Assembly: GCA_015501605.1 (NCBI GenBank)
Contig: JADNRZ010000002.1
Span: 2,356,001 to 2,420,000, forward strand
Direction of reading: 5' to 3'
Source of the DNA: Panaeolus papilionaceus
Lineage: Eukaryota; Basidiomycota; Agaricomycetes; Agaricales
DNA length: 64,000 nucleotides
The notes under the pieces are model-generated. The model worked only from the letters and a program-made list of their open reading frames with translations. It searched no databases and was not told where the DNA came from. Made by a program: the position numbers and the translations under genes. Shown piece after piece: positions 11,291 through 23,576 of the stretch. Numbering within the stretch: position 1 is the stretch's first letter; the number at the start of each line of letters is the position of its first letter.

Positions 11291-14200
11291 ATGTACTTTC
11301 CGACTTCAGCAGCTAGACAACTCGCAACTAGCCCAGCCCTTCCAAACATTCCTCAGGAAAGCGTCATTGCTTTGGTTCCGAACCCCCGTAAGCAATTACT
11401 CTGTACGCTAACGCGCACAACCATCGCAGTCTGGACCGTCAGAGTATGTGAAAGGTCTTATTAGATGCCCCCGTTGTTACTAACGATCTTGTAGCCATCT
11501 GCCCTTTTATCTTTGTTGACCCGCACACCAACGTCAATCCTTAATCATGGTGATAATGTAAATGTGTGGTGGTCTCCTGTGAGTAACAGATTGGTCATAA
11601 AGGTGAGCTCCATGCCGTTCATATTTGACTCAAACGAGTCGTTGATGTGACCAGACGTCAGAGTCGTACCTAGTGTTGGTGTCTCTGGAATTCGACTTGG
11701 GGGAAGTGGTTTATGAATCGACTCCCTTACCCCTCAATACACAACGCAATTTCCTCGCTGGCCCAGGTGAAGGGCTCCCCTTTCATGCAATTAATATGCA
11801 CTTTGAAGGGGTAATACGCATCGATGGAACATTATTGAGGTGCGTTCTCAATGGAATACCGGGTACCCTTAACTCACCTGAACATAGTGTATCGGCGCGC
11901 AAGCGTCATGTAATGTTTTCCACGAGAGACCCACCAACAATTCAAAGGATGCCCTGGCCCATAGGGGAAGACGACGATATGACGGATGTGACGCCAGCCA
12001 GCTACGATACCTGGATTCTTAATGACATTGACTTTGCATGGCTGGTGGAATCAGATGGTTAGTATTTGCTCTACCTAATTTCCACTCTGGCTCATCTCTT
12101 GCAGTCTATGTCGAACACATTATTCACTCGAGGACGATGAACGGAGAAACGTGGATCACTTCGGATGGAAGGGTGTACATCGTGAGCCTGGGTGATGCAC
12201 AACCAGACGAGAGAATATCAGAAGAACACGAGTTCACGGTACGAAACGCGGTTTTTCAGTTATTATCCACAGCTTTGTTAAGATTCAAATTTAGGATGGT
12301 AGTGGAGAGGACGGACCGACGGGTCCCCAACTATTATGGCAAGGGACCTGCATACATGACTTCCGAACCCCCAAGTGGGTTCAGAAGCAGCGCATGGTTG
12401 AACCTACAGATACCGATTTGGCTTCCGACCTCACCAAGGCATACAATGAACCTAAACGTGCTGTGCGCATTGCAATGAACACAAAATTCTCTTTAGTAGC
12501 TATTGGCATGCAGAAGTATGTCACCCTTGTTTTTTACGATCCCATTCACCTTCTAATTTTCCAATAGTGGTGGCATTCAGTTTACCAACCTCCCATCCGA
12601 GGCAGGAGTAATACCGAAATCAGAAACTATACAATTCCCCAATCCATTTAACAAATCAACAGGAGAAGTCACCGCCCTAGAATGGACCTCTGACGGGTAT
12701 GTCCTTGCCGTTGGTTGGAAGCACGGTTGGGCAATGCTTAGCGTTGGGGGTAAATGCATTGCCTCTGCTATTGGAGTGGACGACCTTATTACTGAGAACA
12801 AGTAAGTGCGTTTGTCATAGCCGCTGTGTGTGGCTAATTTCATGATGGAGATTCCATGATACATTCATGCTGGGAATTATCGATTTGGTATATATGACTT
12901 CGTAATCATTCAATGTTGACGCCTCTAACTATATGGGTAGTTCTGGGGACCTGGAAACTTTGAACTTTTTACATTGGCGGCACCAGCGCTAGGTACGTGC
13001 CGCGGCTCTTTGTTTTATACCAACACCTAAGATCCTGACAGCCTACGACGCGCAAGTTTTCGTGATACCTTTTGCTAAAAGTGCCACCACTGGGCAGCAT
13101 TCACCCGTTAGACTTCATTACTTGTATATTACGACATTGCCTGACCTTTTAAAAGGATAACACCAGATATGCGTTTTTGCAGATGGATGACCGTGCGCTC
13201 ATCTATCGTGGTGCAGATCAACCGGACCTCAGCGTTATAAACCCAGAATCAGATGTGTGGCAGCATGTCAAGGTTCGTTATTCGTTGGCTCTTTTTGACA
13301 CAGTGCTTATATCGACATTCATCAGATACCGCAGCGATATTTGGCTCTTAATTGGCCTATACGATATTCATCCTTGAGCAGTGACGGCCGATTGATTGCT
13401 ATGGCTGGACGCAAAGGTCTCATTCACTACAGCTCCACCTCTGGCAGGTGGAAGGTTTTTGCGGACGAAGAGCAAGAACAAAATTTCTCTGTGAGGGGCG
13501 GTTTGCTTTGGTTCCATCATGTTCTTGTGGCAGCAGTGGAAGTCGCAAAGTCTTACCAGGTAAACATACCATACATATTTATTTCTAATCACGCTAAGCA
13601 CCACCATAACATTTCAGGTTCGACTATACTCTCGCGACATGGATTTGTCCAGTCACAACATTTTACACCGCGAAGTTCTACCCGCTCCTGTGGTCATACT
13701 GTCAATTGTCGACAACTCGTTGCTCGTGTATACGGCCGACAACAATCTACTCCACTACCTCGTCGTTCCGACAGCAGATTCAATAAAACTGCACCTTTGC
13801 GGCAGCATCACCTTCTCTGGCATCATACATTCCCCAAACTCGGTGAGGATGCTCAGTTGGATGATACCTAATGTCCAAAAGCGTACGCAAGTCATAACTC
13901 AGTTATCCGCAAGCTAAGACTTGTTAAACACAGAACTGGGTGATCCAGCGGATGACCTATCCGTTGCGACCGTATTAATGGTTGTCGGTGGACAGCTCAT
14001 TCTCCTTCGACCGCGAAAAGTAAGTCATCAACGCTCTGCTTCACTCCACCGCATTCAAGTTGTATTTAGTCTGCAAGCGAAGAAGTCAAGTATGATATTC
14101 ACGTATTGGCCAACCGAATCGAGTTTTGTTGGATCCATCTCCGAGGAATAGGGGCCCTCGAGAACTCTTTATGGGCGTACGATGCTCAGGGAATTAGGGT

Positions 14201-15122
14201 TTGGCTTAACGCCTTATCCATCGAGTCTCCCCAAGCCCAGAGTCGTGACTTGGAGAACGTGCAAGAAAGTGTTAAGATACCCTTAGACTTTTATCCATTG
14301 TGTATGCTCTTATCTTCGTTGACGATTTCCCAACACTGATGTTGGTTATCAGCTGTTTTGATGGACAAGGGCATCATTGTAGGAGTCGAACACGAATGCA
14401 CCGTGAGGTCGAATTTACCTTTTGTCATGTTCCGTCATTCCACGAGTGTAAGGCACTTTCCACGATACCTATCGCACTAGAATCTTACATCTCCACAGTC
14501 GCACTTATTTTTGCAACATATTTTACTCTATCACCTCGAGAATCGTCAAGTAAAGGAAGCGATCACATTTGCTTCCTCCTACAAACAACTAGTCTTCTTC
14601 GCTCATGCATTGGAAGTCCTCCTGCACACCGTCGTGGAATCGGATGTAGACCTCCTAGACAATAATGCGGAAGGAGACGTGTCTGACAAACTTGTGCTTC
14701 CCACCGCTGTGGAGTTTTTGGATCATTTTGATGTTTCCTTGGACGTTGTTGTAGGGTGTGCAAGGAAAACAGAAGTAACACGATGGCAACACCTATTCGA
14801 CTATGTTGGGAATCCGAAGAAGCTTTTCGAGGTCAGCAAAGTTTTATATATTTCTACATATTACTGACGGTCATGACTGCAGACATGTTTGCTTTCCAGA
14901 AGACTGAAGACAGCAGGGTCATATCTACTCGTTTTGCATGGCTTGGAACAGCTTGACTCGAACCATGCTGAGGCCATTCAGCTTCTGGCCAGTGCCGTTG
15001 AAGAAAAAGACTGGCAGCTTTGTCGAGAACTTATTCGATTCCTACACTCCATAGACGACACCGGAGCAGCCCTCCGTAACGCGTTGTCTCAGGTAAAACT
15101 AGATGTAGACTTAGGGCAGTGA
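11291..15122 (+). CDS. RIC1: RIC1, subunit of the Ric1-Rgp1 guanine-nucleotide exchange factor
   Basis: With Rgp1 it activates the Rab GTPase Ypt6/Rab6 for endosome-to-Golgi retrograde traffic. The spliced protein begins MYFPTSAARQLATSP and has an N-terminal beta-propeller-like half (for example DGRLIAMAGRKGLIHYSS, TALEWTSDGYVLAVGWKHGW). The conserved RIC1 C-terminal domain follows, with DIHVLANRIEFCWIHL, ENSLWAYDAQGIRVWL, QHILLYHLE, FFAHALEVLLHTVVE, FLDHFDVSLDVVVGCARKTE and QLLASAVEEKDWQLCRELI. There are more than a dozen introns, several introduced by GTATGT or GTGAGT. The 3' end is read through the last possible donor to the TGA at 15120; an alternative last exon cannot be excluded. It is followed by PIF1 after 207 bases on the same strand. 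Confidence 0.9.
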
Positions 15123-15329
15123 TTTGATATCCGTACCCGATCCAATTGGTAGCAGCAGTACGTAATTATTGATGGTGACAGTGATTATAGGCCGTAGACA
15201 CATTGTTATCTCTCCTTATACTTGCACATACACTCCTATTGATCTTGTCCAATATATACCCAAGTCATTGGTACCCAGCTCTGCGAAGGAACTTGCACCG
15301 AAGTAATTTGACTAGTTTCTTCCGGATAC

Positions 15330-17417
15330 ATGACTGCGACTGTTGCCGAGGAAGAACCCATTCGACTTTCGGATGAGCAGAAAAAGGTTCTTCGTATCGT
15401 TCGCTCAGGAAAAAATGTTTTCTTCACCGGACCAGCTGGTATGCTCGCGCTTTTTAAGTCTAACGCCGTGTATTCATGACGCACAATACAGGCACCGGGA
15501 AAAGTGTGCTTCTACGAGAAATCATCAAAGACTTTCGAGAACGCGTGAGGCCGTCTCATATTGCTATAACAGCATCGACTGGAATGGCTGGGGTTAATGT
15601 GGGAGGCACTACCCTACACTCATTCGCGGGTGCTGGTCTTGCAAAGGATAACGTCGAGCACCTTGTCGCGAAGATGACTAAATTCGCGCAAAAGAGATGG
15701 CAAAGGACCCAGGTGCTTGTCATCGATGAAAGTCAGTGATCAGAGGAACTCGTTTCGTCCTCAGTGTAACCTCATAGATATTCCCACTTCCTACATAGTA
15801 TCTATGGTGGACGGGGCCTTTTTCGACAAACTGGTAAGGTTGCATATAGTATAACAGACTCGGTATCCTCTGATGTGATTGTTTGGCATTGCACAGGAGG
15901 AAATCGCCCGCTTGGTGAGAGAAAGTGATATGCCCTTTGGAGGAATTCAGGTATGAAGTCGTCGATACAAAAATGACAAGATATCCTATCGAGACCTGAG
16001 GCCATCCTTAGCTTGTCATCTGCGGCGACTTCTTCCAACTCCCACCTGTCCCAGAAAACACTTACGAAGGAGAAGCCATTTCCACATTTGCGTTCGAAGC
16101 TAAAAGCTGGCAAAAATGTATACCTAAGCCGATTTTTCTATCACAAGTATTTCGCCAAAAGGACGATAGTAAGCAGTATTTCAAACTACGCGAATGGTTC
16201 ATGAGTCGCTCACTTCATTCAGAATTCGTCGACATCTTGACTGGACTCCGACACGGGAATTTGAAGGATTCTCATATTCGCCAATTGGAAAAACTGGACC
16301 GTCCTCTCGTTTATAATGACGGCATTGACCCCATTGAAATGTTATCGTGCTTTACTTCACATGAAGTAATGTTGCGCTCAAAGCTGCTCATTTTAGATTT
16401 CCAGTCAAATCCGAGGTAGATAAGTGCAATAGCAAGAAGCTTGCTCCCCTGCCAGGTCCCCAGCATGTCTACATGTCGATGGACAGCGTCGGATACGATG
16501 TTTTCGGTGCACCGATTGAAGTCGATAGCGCATATGCCCTTCTTGACAGGTTAATATCAGTCCCATTCCTCTCTCTAAAGGTGCGTATTTGTGTTCGTCA
16601 TTTGGCAGAATCGTCTCAATATTTGATATTTTCTTAGGTCGGAGCACAGGTGATGTTAATTCAAGTAAGCTACTGGAATCGTAGATTTGATACAAACATT
16701 CTGATAACCCATAGAACTGCGTACTTAACCAAGGGGAGGAGAAAGAAATACACATGGTAAACGGGAGTTTGGGAAAGGTAATAGAATTTATTACCAAGGA
16801 AGAAGCATACCTACGCAAACGGGCAGAGGAGGAACCCAGCAAACTGGAAGTAATAGAGCCCCGCCCCACATCTTCGTCAAGAACCTCTATGTCGTCTACA
16901 CGACCACTAAATGGACACGAATTTTCACGGCGTCAAGTATGGCCTCTCGTTTTGTTCGAGAACGGTCAAGAATTATTGTGTCCTGCTTCGATATTCACAG
17001 TGGAAGGTTTTACGGGCAACGTAGAAGCCATGCGAGTGCAGGTTCCTCTTATACTTGCCTGGGCTATATCTGTTCACAAATCCCAGGGGCAAACGCTGAA
17101 CAGGGCCAAAGTTGACCTGGGAAAGACATTTGAAACAGGACAAGGTAGGCTTTCGAGTTTTCAGAGGTGCAATAACTTCACCAAACATTTGTATTCATAG
17201 CATATGTCGCTATCTCGCGAGTCACGTCCATGGATGGGCTTGAACTGACGAATTTTCATCCCTCCAAGTAAGACAGTTTTCAAAAACCTTGGGCGATGTT
17301 TGTTACTGAAACACCTACAGAATCAGAGCTCATCCGCGTGTAGTGAGCTGGAGCCGTGCATGTTCTTTCGGAAGTGGAGATTTATCAGACGATTCTGATT
17401 TGGATGATATAGAATGA
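15330..17417 (+). CDS. PIF1: PIF1-family 5'-3' DNA helicase
   Basis: Superfamily 1B helicase acting in genome maintenance (G-quadruplexes, telomeres, replication forks, mitochondrial DNA). The start [18 protein letters not shown] places the Q-motif near the N-terminus. Helicase motifs follow in order: Walker A GPAGTGKS, Ia [49 protein letters not shown], then [20 protein letters not shown] and [11 protein letters not shown]. There is no long N-terminal extension, so it is shorter than yeast Pif1 and no mitochondrial peptide is evident; that suggests a nuclear protein or an alternative upstream start. A basidiomycete-typical insert with Arg/Lys/Ser lies between the VMLIQN segment and the PASIFTVE segment. 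About ten introns. An acidic Ser/Asp tail ends at 17417, convergent with the RhoGAP gene. Confidence 0.92.
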
Positions 17418-17536
17418 TGTAACACACATACAAGCCTACAAACAGTGTTCCAACCCAGTTTAACCATGAATATGAAATACAAAAGAAACTACACGAGACG
17501 AGAACCAGATTACAAAAACGAAAGAGAGATAAAACA

Positions 17537-20529
17537 CTATTTGGTGGTGGTGTCAGGGGTAGTCGAGGATGGCTGAGTCGATTGCTCAGGGAGGGAAGGG
17601 AGTGGAGGCAAGAGTGGGGATTGATTTATGGACCTCGTAGGTGAGGTAGGGTCGCCTGGGGTAGGCAGATCAACAGAGGTTTGGTCGCCTTCGGTAGTCG
17701 ACTCGTATATCGAGTCAATGGGGGAGTAATTCGAGCCTTCGTCTGCGGGTGGGGTCGAGGGAACGATATTCAAGCCGTTGTTGCCAGACCAGACCCTCCC
17801 TCGTGGCGGAGAGTTCGAAGACGGTGAGCTCACATTCCTCGATGAGGGGTGTATGCTGTTCTGGGGACGAGGTGGAAGAGGGGGTGTGAAGTCTTGTGAC
17901 GGTGACGTCGCGGATGGAGGTACAGTCGAAATCTTCGTGGTCTTAGACCCATATGAAATAGGAGGTACGGGCTCTCCTGCGGGTGTTGGAGGAAGTGGTG
18001 GAGAGCTTGAGACAGGTTCGTGATCATACAGAATATGACTATTGACAATCAAATCCTCCATTAAGGTGTCCTGGAATGAAGTTGTAGTTAGTATTCGTTG
18101 TGAGCAAGTAACGAGTTCTATAGGATACCTTGATAGTCTGGACACTCAGAAGATCGCCACCCTTGGGCATCTCGTCATCTCCAAAAATGACACTTCCGAA
18201 CACAATGGCTACGTTCTTTGCATCCATTTTGTTTTTATCACTTTTCGCTACTACTCTCGATAGGTGCTCCAACAAAGCCTTGAGAGTTGCCTGATGAACG
18301 GGAGGCAACCGTCGAATCTTGGAGCGTAAAAGCATAAACTTGTTGGAGATATGTTCGTCTGTTGAGTGGTGAGTGAATACTTAAAGGGCTTGTTGTCCTT
18401 GATATCACCTCTATCCTCAGTGTGTTGAATACGATCTTGTAGTGAGAACCGGAAGACGGGCTCCGGGAGCTCCCGTAGGTATAGCTAGGCATATAAATGG
18501 TATGCTATCAGCATTTTGAAAGGGATGCTCACCTTCAGGAGTGATGCCACTGCATAAATGTCATCCTTCGGGCTGAAATGGAAGCTATCCTCGTCCTTCT
18601 CTATTTCGTGTTGGAGCTGTATTATATTGATCTTCAGCTAGCCGTCTAAAGGGCATACTCGTCTTACCTTATGCACCACTGCATGTCGGCCTGAAACCTT
18701 GACAATATAAAGTTAGTTTATCAGCATCACAGATGGAAGCAAGAAAAAAAAACAGACCCTGTATATGCCCTCACTCTCCAGTCCCCGCTTGTCGATTTCT
18801 TCAGTACAGATCCGAATAATCTTGGGAACCGTAAATTCTGGAAGGGCTTTCGCTGTGGCGTAATCAACGAGACTGAAGCCGAAGATGAGGTCGTTGCACT
18901 CCCCAACAGTCCCATGTTCGTATAAAATCTGGTCAGGGATCGCTGAAGCCAAGGTGCGGGGTATGTATGTTTTCAATTTGGCAACATCCTTCTCTGGGGA
19001 TATTTTGCTCAGTATTGAGCGCATATGAGAGGATAGCTGGGACTGGGTCGTGCATGTTGCCCTAGAAAATCAAGGTTAATAAAAGTTCCACTAGTTATGT
19101 GGTCGAACAAATACATCATATTATCCGTGTACTTTTCTAGTATCTTTTTCAGAGATTGTGTCGATTCCTCGACAAACATTTCCAAACTCTGAAGTTCGGG
19201 TAAGTCTATCACGTCAGTGGGGCATTTGTGTTGTGGGGCATACCTTGAACCCACTTTCCAATATCTTTGTTCGTCGAAGACGCAGGGTCTCCAGCCAATG
19301 AACACCCTTTCGATACTCCCGATCTACAGCATGTGGGTAAACGACTTATCTTCAGAGACATTAAAACATACCGGCTTCGTCTGCTTCACGTTTGGCGCGG
19401 ACAGTGCGCAATGCTTGATTTTCACGGCCCGCAAGTGAATCTTTGACTGCTGAGCCTTTGTCAAGAAAACCGATCAACTGGTTCAGCTGCCTCTTTCCTA
19501 AAATGCGACTGTGTAAATCGAAATTTGTGGACGAATGCCGTGATGATTGATTACCTTGATGTGCGAGGTCTGAAAATGCACCTGAAGAAGAAGGTGATCT
19601 ATTTCGTCCAGTTGGTCCACTGGTAGAGGGACGTCTATCAATTGCTCTCAATGGCTGAGGAGCGGTGACTGTGGGCCTGCTCGGATTTGATATACTGGGC
19701 TTCGAGCCATGGTCAGAATGAGAAGTAGTTAGCGGGGGTGATGTCGGCATAACGTTTGCGGTGGTGCGTTTTTGTTCCTGAAGAAACAATCAGATATCCA
19801 TGGAGTCAGACTGTACCTGATGATAGACGTACCTCCACCTCCGAGTACTTTTTGGCATAGCGACTCTTCAGTTTAGGAAGCATGGTTTCCGCATATTCGT
19901 TATATGCTGCACTCGAGTCTTTGAGATCCTCTTTGATTCTCTTTCTCGTACGTTCTTGAGTATCCTATTGTGTATTAAGGTATATAAGTTGAAGGATGTT
20001 GAAAAATATCGAGTATATTAAACGTACCTTTAGAGTTGTTAGCGGAACAATGACGTCTGATGCTAGGGTTGCGCATAGGGCTTGTCGTGCTTGGGCCTCT
20101 GATAGAGGATGTCAGAAACTCTGTAGAAAGGGTTTACAATCAAGTAGCTCGCCTCTGTCCACATTTTCCACAACCTCTGACCAAACACTTCGAATTGTGC
20201 TCAGGTCGCCCTTATCGTCGAGCATGGCATCTACCGACTTAATCTTACGATGGAGCTTCCGTAATGATTCGACACTGTAATAGATTCGTCAGAGCAGGAT
20301 TCCCAAAGGTATGGAAGATGATGTACTATGTCTCCTCTATCTTCTTTCTGTGGTGCTTGATTAGATAGACATTTCCTCGATAGAGCCACAACACATACCG
20401 CTCCTGGAAGAAGCTCAGATACGAATCATTTATGTACCGGAGATGAATGTCGAAAAGGGGAATAGGTCCTTGTGTTAATGAAGGTGGGTCGGAAAATGAC
20501 GACCTCGATGATTGAGGAGGTTGATCCAT
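17537..20529 (-). CDS. F-BAR and RhoGAP domain protein (Rgd1-like)
   Basis: Rho GTPase-activating protein that bends or senses membranes; Rgd1 orthologues act on Rho3/Rho4 in polarised growth. The N-terminal half (MDQPPQSSRSSFSDPPSL start, then LFDIHLRYINDSYLSFFQER and a long charged helical region) is an F-BAR-type coiled-coil interrupted by a Ser/Pro insert (about 19560-19760). The RhoGAP domain follows: VPKIIRICTEEIDKRGLE, SEGIYRVSG with the arginine finger, SLLKLYLRELPEPVF, LLEHLSRVVAKS and NKMDAKNVAIVFG. The last 170 residues are Pro/Ser-rich with SH3-type motifs such as FTPPLPPRPQ. Ten or so introns. It is convergent with PIF1 and divergent from the P450 gene, separated by 734 bases. 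The family call is firm; the exact Rgd1 orthology is inferred from domain order. Confidence 0.85.
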
Positions 20530-21263
20530 GATCACGCGTTGAATGCAGACCTAGTTAACAGCTTGCAGAGTTCAAACCTAGATTATGTTTAGCTAGTTCA
20601 GGCTATGACATTCAGAAGATAAATATTCATGCTATATGACTGAATGTTCTGAATACTTACGGCAATATTTCTACTTGAAGCGTTTACTGGGTATCTCTAG
20701 CAGTCGGTTGATGTGGAAGCACAGTGAAGGTACAACATAAGAAGCGATAATAGGTTCAGGTTGCATTCCAGTTCGGGAACGGTCACGTGTATGTCCCTTA
20801 ATGAATTGACAACTCAGACAATTCATTCATTCGCATTGGGGCCGCTCATGTTGTTACTCACAATCATCACATCCCTTCAGGCATAGCACTGGAAATATAT
20901 ATAATTCTTAAAGATACAGAGCTTGCTCATATCTGTCTCCATTGTTGAGAGTAGTTTCAACTTCATCAACCCATCACATTTTACGGTAATCCGAATGGCC
21001 TTGCGAAATCTTTTTAGTGTTTCATTGTGGCACAATTTGAATGGATGCAGGATCTACAGCGCCCGTCAAACGGCCTCGTACGGTGATGTTAAGGCAACTC
21101 CAAGGCGACGCCTCGAAGAGCACAGGGCTTTATGATCATGCATTCGTTTTATCAGTCATCAAGGATGATTCCTGACCACTGATCAGGCGAATATAGAATG
21201 AAACCATCTTCGACTGAAAATATTATACAAACCCCCGTAAAGTCTCCTTTAGTTCATACTATC
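20530..21263. promoter_or_regulatory. Divergent promoter between the RhoGAP and P450 genes
   Basis: This is the largest gene-poor spacer of the window. It contains a CACGTG element near 20784, a perfect 9-base inverted repeat at 20800-20827, and a TATA-like run (ATATATATAA) near 20889-20898 pointing to the P450 gene. Beyond it are two short overlapping plus-strand open frames: 46 codons from 20995 and 44 codons from 21041 to 21175. The latter are more likely leader sequence or upstream ORFs than a separate gene. Confidence 0.4.
20800..20827. repeat. Perfect inverted repeat, 9-base arms, 10-base spacer
   Basis: AATGAATTG at 20800-20808 is matched by CAATTCATT at 20819-20827. It lies in the promoter between divergent genes, so a dimeric transcription-factor site is plausible but not shown. 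Confidence 0.6.
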
Positions 21264-23334
21264 ATGATCGCCCCCATCACCCACAAGCTCTTGCTTATCT
21301 GGATAGGTTTCGTGGCTGTTCTACTAGCGCGGTACATCGCGCATAACCTGGCGACACGTCGAACGCTACGAAAAGTTCCTGGTCCGAAACTATCCAGGTT
21401 ACTTTGGGGAGAGGAATGGGACCTCTTCCATAGCAAACCGGGTTCACTTTATGTAGATTGGCATGATCGCTTCGGTAGTGTTGTGGCGTTCGCAGGCGCT
21501 TTCGGCGTGAGTCATACCAAGCCTTCTCTGCTTACCTGGTTCTGATCCCCAGTTTACTTGTGTTGACGAACCCTTTTTCTTGGATCACAGCATCAAATTC
21601 TGTCGATCACAGACCCCCGGGCCATTCAATTCATATTGGGTGAAGGCGCTTATCAATTCCCAAAACCTGCAGGCGTGCGGGCATGGTTCAAAGCGACGTT
21701 GGGTGAAGGAATTCTCTGGGTTGAAGGTAAAGGACTACGATAGATATTCGTATCCAGCCTGGAATCTCACATTTGGACAGGCAAGAAAGAGCATGAATTT
21801 CAACGACGGCTTCTCGTTCCTGCGTTGAAGTAGGTGCCGACGAATGTTTCCCAAACAAGGCTGACCAACGTCCTATTCAGCCAAAACTCCGTTCGAGGAT
21901 TAACATCTATTTTCTTGGAAACGTCTGCGTGTATGGCCAATCAATGGAACAAGATATTAGAATTTGAAGGAACCGACAAAATCGAGATAGAGATAACTAA
22001 CTGGGCTGGAAGATTCGCGTGAGTACTCAGGTGGTTACGTCTTACAGAAAGCCGGTGCTCATATTCTATGAAGCCTGGACACCATCGGGCGCGCAGCCTT
22101 CGGCCATGACTTTGGCTGCCTAAGTGGGGCACCGCATGCGTTGGCAGAAGCGCTGGATGGATTGACAAACAACGAGCATAGATCGTCGTCTTTTTATATG
22201 CGGGCGCTATTTTGGATCTTCCCTTCGATCCTTTTTATTGGGAAAAAGGGAGAAATGATCAGAGAAGTCAAACGCCAGCTCGGTGCAGAGGCCAGACGCA
22301 TGTGGAATGACACCAAGAAGCTGCAGGATTCCGGAAATCAGACATTAATGGCCAATATGCGTGAGCCTTCGATCAGCAGTTAGACAGTAGCGTTTCACCA
22401 CGAACTCATGACACCCTTAGTTCGATGCGACGAATCGTCTCTGATGACCGAGGAGGAGGTTATTTCGCAGATGCGCACAGTGATATCAGCTGGGTACGAA
22501 ACAGTATCCGCCATTGTGGCAGTTAGTACCCCATGTCTGACATTGCACGTCGAATCTCACCAAGTTTGATTCACAGTGGATGCTCTACGAACTGAGCGTC
22601 AACGCGGAATTCCAGGAGGAACTTCGCCTCGAAATAGCGACTATCCCAGAGCCTTCGTTCGATCAGTTAAACACCAAATTCCCATTGCTAGATGCTGCAC
22701 TGAAAGAAACGCTTAGGCTTCATCCTGCCATTTTAGAAAATCATCATGAGGTACTTTGATTTTTCCACTCCCATTCACATCCACATGCTAAATGACCTGT
22801 TCCTGCAGGCTGCTCAAACCATCACTATCCCCCTTTCCGGGCCTCTGGCTGAGACCGGGGAAATGCAAATAGTTGTGCCCGCTGGGACACTCATTTCGAT
22901 ACCTGTTAATGTCATACAAACCAACAAAGAGATCTGGGGCGACGATGCCCACAAGTTCCGACCCTCACGATGGCTCGAAGCAGAAAAGGGGATTGATAAC
23001 GTTCCGAAAGGTCGCGATCTTCTGGCTTTTAGTGCGGGGTAAGCACCCTTCGTGCATGTGTCCTTATTATTTTTCTCATTCGAGCTATCACATCCATGCA
23101 GGCCAAGATCGTGCATTGGGAAATCGTTTGCCATGGCGGAAATAAAGGTGCGTGTCATTCGACTCGTCCGCGAGACCCAACTGAAGATCTGCACAGGCCT
23201 TGATGGTGACGCTCTTACAACAATTCTCTTTTCAATGCAACCACGACATTGAGCCTTTCCAAAGCTTTGTCATTCGACCTCGCATCCAAGGGCAAAGCGC
23301 AAGTTCACTTCCATTGCTTGTCACAAGGCTTTAA
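21264..23334 (+). CDS. Cytochrome P450 monooxygenase (microsomal, family not assigned)
   Basis: Haem-thiolate monooxygenase of the endoplasmic reticulum. The N-terminal anchor (LLLIWIGFVAVLLARYIA) is followed by the Pro-rich hinge VPGPKLSRL, then GILWVEGKEH and RRLLVPAL (helix C region), the I-helix AGYETVSA (usual form AGx[DE]T), ExxR in LKETLRLHP, FRPSRWLE (PERF-like), and the haem loop FSAGPRSCIGKSFA. The last exon (23205-23334) reads KALMVTLLQQFSFQC and ends at TAA 23332. About ten short introns. An in-frame ATG at 21198 would add 22 residues; I prefer 21264 because it puts the anchor at the N-terminus. The substrate is unknown; basidiomycetes have many such genes. It is convergent with ERG5, 242 bases apart. 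Confidence 0.9.
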
Positions 23335-23576
23335 ATGGTTCAGCCCCAAACTGGACGTCGTTCTATAGATATGTAGTAGATAAGTACAGTCGGACTATGG
23401 GTCCAAAGTTAATTTCCGAGGGTTGCTGGAGAATGTGAATCGTGGTATTAGCACAGATCAATAGATAAGTCTAGCCAGCGAGACGATAAGGGCCCTTCGA
23501 ATATAAATTAAAACGTGGCTGTGGGATATTGAATCTGGATATATAGCGGGAGTGTGTAACAAAGAGGAAAAGAAAA

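Noticed and set aside
21198..21263. Longer start of the P450 at 21198
   Set aside because: It would place 22 hydrophilic residues in front of the membrane anchor; the ATG at 21264 fits the usual layout.
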